From contig NZ_FQZN01000040.1 in the NCBI RefSeq assembly GCF_900142015.1, positions 1 through 45,609 of the forward strand: DNA of 45,609 nt. Direction: 5' to 3'. The notes beneath the pieces were generated by a model. That model was not told the DNA's origin. It saw only the letters and a list, made by a program, of their open reading frames with translations, and made no database searches. Both the position numbers and the translations under genes were made by a program. Source of the DNA: Bacteroides stercorirosoris (GTDB lineage: Bacteria > Bacteroidota > Bacteroidia > Bacteroidales > Bacteroidaceae). Shown here in pieces: positions 43,610 through 45,609 of the stretch; within the stretch, counting starts at the first letter, position 1; each line of letters opens with the position of its first letter.

Positions 43610-43870
43610 ATGCCAAACAGAAAGCTTTTTTTTGTGATAATAGTAATAATTTCTCTTATACTATTGGTCTTTGATTCTCTTTTCTTACTTAATTGTATGA
43701 TTGAGTATAAATATAATATTGATGAAAATTTTGATCAAGGGAATTTATATTATACTTATTCTTCACGAAAAGATGAACTTGATACTGTTATGTGGTATCT
43801 AAAGGGAGGAATTTTATATTTAGCATTTATGATTCTATATTTTGGATATCATTTGAAAAAACTAAGATAA
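43610..43870 (+). CDS. Small membrane protein, candidate immunity to the Rhs tip
   Basis: The 86-residue product has two hydrophobic helices (LFFVIIVIISLILLVFDSLF and ILYLAFMILYFGYHL) separated by a polar loop of about 45 residues with YKYNIDENFDQGN. I do not recognise a family. Immediate position after a polymorphic toxin tip, A/T-rich composition and short length are typical of cognate immunity genes. ATG 43610 lies four bases after the toxin stop; an in-frame ATG at 43583 would overlap the toxin gene. Membrane location would suit a toxin acting in the periplasm. Confidence 0.6.
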   Translation: MPNRKLFFVIIVIISLILLVFDSLFLLNCMIEYKYNIDENFDQGNLYYTYSSRKDELDTVMWYLKGGILYLAFMILYFGYHLKKLR

Positions 43871-43883
43871 TGGTAGCTCTATT

Positions 43884-43907
43884 CAGCCGGATACATTTAT
43901 CCGGCTG
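43884..43907 (+). repeat. Hairpin repeat copy 1 (CAGCCGGATA type)
   Basis: CAGCCGGATA (43884-43893) and TATCCGGCTG (43898-43907) form a perfect ten-pair stem with a CATT loop, followed by TCTCTTCTT. A second copy with the same stem and a TATT loop lies at 45171-45194. Each copy ends a toxin/immunity cassette and probably works as a terminator; repeated homology may also help recombination. Confidence 0.8.
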
Positions 43908-43997
43908 TCTCTTCTTATGAGTCCTAAAGCGTTTCAAACGGCAGAAACTAATAGAAGAGTATTACCAGAATTCAGACAACACTAATAATTATTAAGT

Positions 43998-44219
43998 ATG
44001 GGGAAAAGAAAGAAAAAGTGGACAACCAAGAATACCCATCTTAAAAAGGAGAAAAAAAAGGAAGGAGAACCTGAGGATAGGATGCTTAAGATAGCGATAT
44101 GGATTATCCTTGCTGCCGCCATGTTATTTATATTTATTGTAGTGGCATCGAATAATCATATTGTTGGTTATGATCACTTTTTTAGTATTCCTCTTGAATG
44201 GATAAGGTCTTTAAAATGA
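43998..44219 (+). CDS. Small single-pass membrane protein (orphan cassette)
   Basis: A 73-residue product has a very basic start (MGKRKKKWTTKNTHLKKEKK), one membrane helix (MLKIAIWIILAAAMLFIFIV) and a short tail. I do not recognise a family. A degenerate copy of its 5' end is found at 45251. Its place between the live immunity gene and a broken tip fragment suggests a remnant of an older Rhs cassette, possibly an orphan immunity or linker gene. Confidence 0.5.
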   Translation: MGKRKKKWTTKNTHLKKEKKKEGEPEDRMLKIAIWIILAAAMLFIFIVVASNNHIVGYDHFFSIPLEWIRSLK

Positions 44220-44647
44220 TGTTCCGTTCGAGGTTGTGTCAGTGTTGGATTTAGAATTGCTGCTAAAGCTAATATTTCGGGAATGGTAGTGGGTGCTAAT
44301 ATTGATGCAGGAAGTGTAAAACTCGGAAATAAAGGTCTTAGGTTGACTCAAGGTGTTGGTCTTGATGTTGCGTTGCTGGAGTGGAATTTCATGAAGAGGC
44401 GTATGATATCGATAATAAACATAGTGCTAAAGAGAAAGGAGCTTCTGTTAATTTTTTAGGTTTTACCGCTGGGTGTGACGAAACCACAATTTATGATTCT
44501 ACAGGTCAGTATTATGAAGAAGTTGATAATGAAACAAAAGGTGAAGTTGGTTATACTGTTGGAGCATCCGCTGCTTTGGGGGTTGGAGTCGATTTAAAAG
44601 TTAACCTTGAGGAATTTTTAGAATTTGTTGTTGAACTATTTAAATAG
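44220..44647 (+). pseudogene. Frameshifted fragment of a toxin-tip-like protein
   Basis: One frame runs from 44220 (after a TGA) with Gly/Ala-rich sequence (VGFRIAAKANISGMVVGANI ... GLRLTQGVGLDV). It then breaks near 44367-44375, and the protein continues in another frame as GVEFHEEAYDIDNKHSAKEK up to the stop at 44645-44647 (GVGVDLKVNLEEFLEFVVEL). There is no start codon at its beginning. It resembles the C-terminal part of a polymorphic-toxin or Rhs tip protein in style and position, but no family is recognised. The downstream RDD gene is probably its former partner. Confidence 0.55.
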
Positions 44648-44652
44648 ATAAA

Positions 44653-45147
44653 ATGGAATTACGAAGATTTTGGGCATTTTGGATAGATGCTTTTATGTCT
44701 GTTGTCTTTTTCATACCAATTGCGGTATGTATTGCCCTTTTGAAAATTGATATGCAGAATTTCATGTTGCCTTGGTTGGTTTGGGGGGCATTGTTCTGTA
44801 AAGATTGCTTTGGCGGAAGAAGTATTGGCAAACGTATCTTAGGTTATCAAGTTGTTGATAGCGAAAACGGTCAGGTAGTTCATCCTTTTAAATGCGTTGC
44901 GAGAAACTTATTTTATATGCTTGGTATAATTGATGTAATTGCGATGTTTTATCATTCCAAAGGGCGACGAATAGGAGATTATGTAGTTCATTCAAAGGTG
45001 AAAAAATGTGATAATAATTTGTATGAAGTTCGGTGGATTGAGGCATTGCTGGCGATAATATGCGTATTTGCTAGTATAGTTTTTGTAAATATGTTATTAG
45101 CGCATTATGCTCTTTCATTGGGTTTATGGGGGCTTTTATATCGGTAG
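44653..45147 (+). CDS. RDD-family membrane protein, possible orphan immunity
   Basis: The 164-residue protein has the RDD pattern: RRFWAFWIDAFM in the first helix (Arg and Asp of the family name), then FGGRSIGKRILGYQVVDSEN and RRIGDYVVHSKV, with four predicted membrane helices. RDD proteins are varied inner-membrane proteins, some linked to ion exchange. Here it lies five bases after a decayed toxin-tip fragment and before a hairpin identical to the one after the live immunity gene, so a past role as immunity protein is the best explanation. Confidence 0.72.
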   Translation: MELRRFWAFWIDAFMSVVFFIPIAVCIALLKIDMQNFMLPWLVWGALFCKDCFGGRSIGKRILGYQVVDSENGQVVHPFKCVARNLFYMLGIIDVIAMFYHSKGRRIGDYVVHSKVKKCDNNLYEVRWIEALLAIICVFASIVFVNMLLAHYALSLGLWGLLYR

Positions 45148-45170
45148 AAATTGCTTTTCGTTCACCCGTT

Positions 45171-45194
45171 CAGCCGGATATATTTATCCGGCTG
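45171..45194 (+). repeat. Hairpin repeat copy 2 (CAGCCGGATA type)
   Basis: CAGCCGGATA (45171-45180) and TATCCGGCTG (45185-45194) form the same ten-pair stem as the copy at 43884, with one base different in the loop. It lies 24 bases after the RDD gene. Confidence 0.8.
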
Positions 45195-45250
45195 TTCTGC
45201 GTATACGAATACTATCGGATTTGATAAATATAGTGAAGAAAAAAGAAGAA

Positions 45251-45361
45251 ATGGGCAACCAAGAATACTCATCTAAAGGAGAAAGAGAAGAAGAGAACAA
45301 GAGAACAAGATATAAAAGAAAGCAAGGAAAATGTGACAAATGGAACATCGCATGTTATTGA
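45251..45361 (+). pseudogene. Degenerate copy of the 43998 gene start
   Basis: The DNA CAACCAAGAATACTCATCT near 45255 repeats CAACCAAGAATACCCATCT of the gene at 43998, flanked in both by GAAAAG/AGGAGAAA-rich sequence. The frame is shifted relative to that gene, and the 36-residue frame (MGNQEYSSKGEREEENKR...) has no membrane helix. It looks like the remains of a duplicated cassette start. Confidence 0.5.
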
Positions 45362-45372
45362 GAAAATTCCTA

Positions 45373-45540
45373 ATGAAGTTGAAAGGTGCTTCGTCTTATG
45401 GTTTGATTGATAATCTTGCCTTGACTTTGAACGGCAACCAGCTAAAAGCTGTGAATGACGCAGTTCCGACTTCTACTTGTAACAATGGCTTTGAGTTCAG
45501 GGATGGTGCCAAGGTGGGCACTGTCCACAATTTTGTGTAA
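45373..45540 (+). pseudogene. Orphan Rhs core fragment
   Basis: The translation LKGASSYGLIDNLALTLNGN onward aligns with YGRSGYFSYGMCDALTYTLNGNQ of the Rhs protein encoded near 42310-42430 and continues NDAVPTSTCNNGFEFRDGAK against DDQVPTGAGNDETDFKDIVK. It then ends in a stop at 45538-45540, before the part corresponding to the final YD repeats, core and tip. The paralogue is clearly diverged at DNA level, so it comes from a different Rhs gene rather than a recent copy of this one. Confidence 0.7.
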
Positions 45541-45551
45541 ATAGAAAACTT

Positions 45552-45584
45552 CAGGATTCGGGTTTTATACTTGAATCCTGTTTT
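45552..45584 (+). terminator. Terminator-like hairpin at the end of the Rhs region
   Basis: CAGGATTC (45552-45559) pairs with GAATCCTG (45573-45580), followed by TTTT. It lies 12 bases after the Rhs fragment. Confidence 0.6.
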
Positions 45585-45609
45585 CAAATATAGTAATAAA
45601 TTGGTTAAA

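Overview
The window looks like a chromosomal segment of a gut Bacteroides (Bacteroidales). The grounds are consensus Bacteroides promoters (TTTG-N19/20-TANNTTTG) in front of serS and rplU, SusC/SusD pairs, lipoproteins with an acidic stretch after the lipobox Cys, FecR-type anti-sigma control, and a VirE-N/DUF3987 - DUF4248 - HU - amidase - smalltalk cassette typical of this group. The species cannot be fixed from the sequence alone. No rRNA, tRNA, CRISPR array, IS element or integrase was seen.

Layout. (1) 1-2410, minus strand: housekeeping genes serS and rplU-rpmA, with recognisable promoters and terminators. (2) 2520-8490, plus strand: a vitamin B12 uptake operon. It has a cobalamin riboswitch, then a BtuG-like lipoprotein, a BtuB-like TonB-dependent receptor, a second BtuG-like lipoprotein with an Ig/PKD-like domain, and a third lipoprotein that may be a BtuH-type B12 binder; a G/C-rich hairpin closes it. 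(3) 8531-10747, minus strand: a HAD phosphatase fused to a DUF3667 zinc-ribbon membrane protein, with four 11-bp tandem repeats upstream. (4) 11079-30987, plus strand: a polysaccharide utilisation locus for high-mannose N-glycans: GH92, ECF sigma, FecR anti-sigma, GH92, SusC (with STN signalling domain), SusD, two surface glycan-binding proteins, a GH18 endo-beta-N-acetylglucosaminidase, GH97 and a third GH92. The inferred scheme is that the surface GH18 cuts the glycan from glycoprotein, SusCD imports it, and the GH92 and GH97 enzymes trim it in the periplasm, with SusC-FecR-sigma signalling switching the locus on.

(5) 31008-36940: an accessory cassette bordered by a REP/MITE-like inverted repeat. 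It holds a small charged protein, a primase-helicase-like VirE-N/DUF3987 protein preceded by a 20-bp stem-loop, DUF4248, a convergent Rpn-family PD-(D/E)XK nuclease, an HU-like protein, an N-acetylmuramoyl-L-alanine amidase and a 34-residue smalltalk peptide. The function of this combination is not established, and it is the best candidate here for an undescribed system. (6) 36974-45609: a secreted two-gene Rhs/YD toxin system. The first protein has an SpvB/TcB-like start. The second carries the Rhs core and a C-terminal tip with a His...Cys arrangement suggesting a permuted papain-like (NlpC/P60 or Lnb-type) enzyme. A small membrane protein follows as probable immunity. Beyond it lie decayed cassettes: a small membrane protein, a frameshifted tip-like fragment, an RDD membrane protein, a degenerate copy and an orphan Rhs core fragment. 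They are punctuated by two near-identical hairpins and record past exchange of toxin tips.
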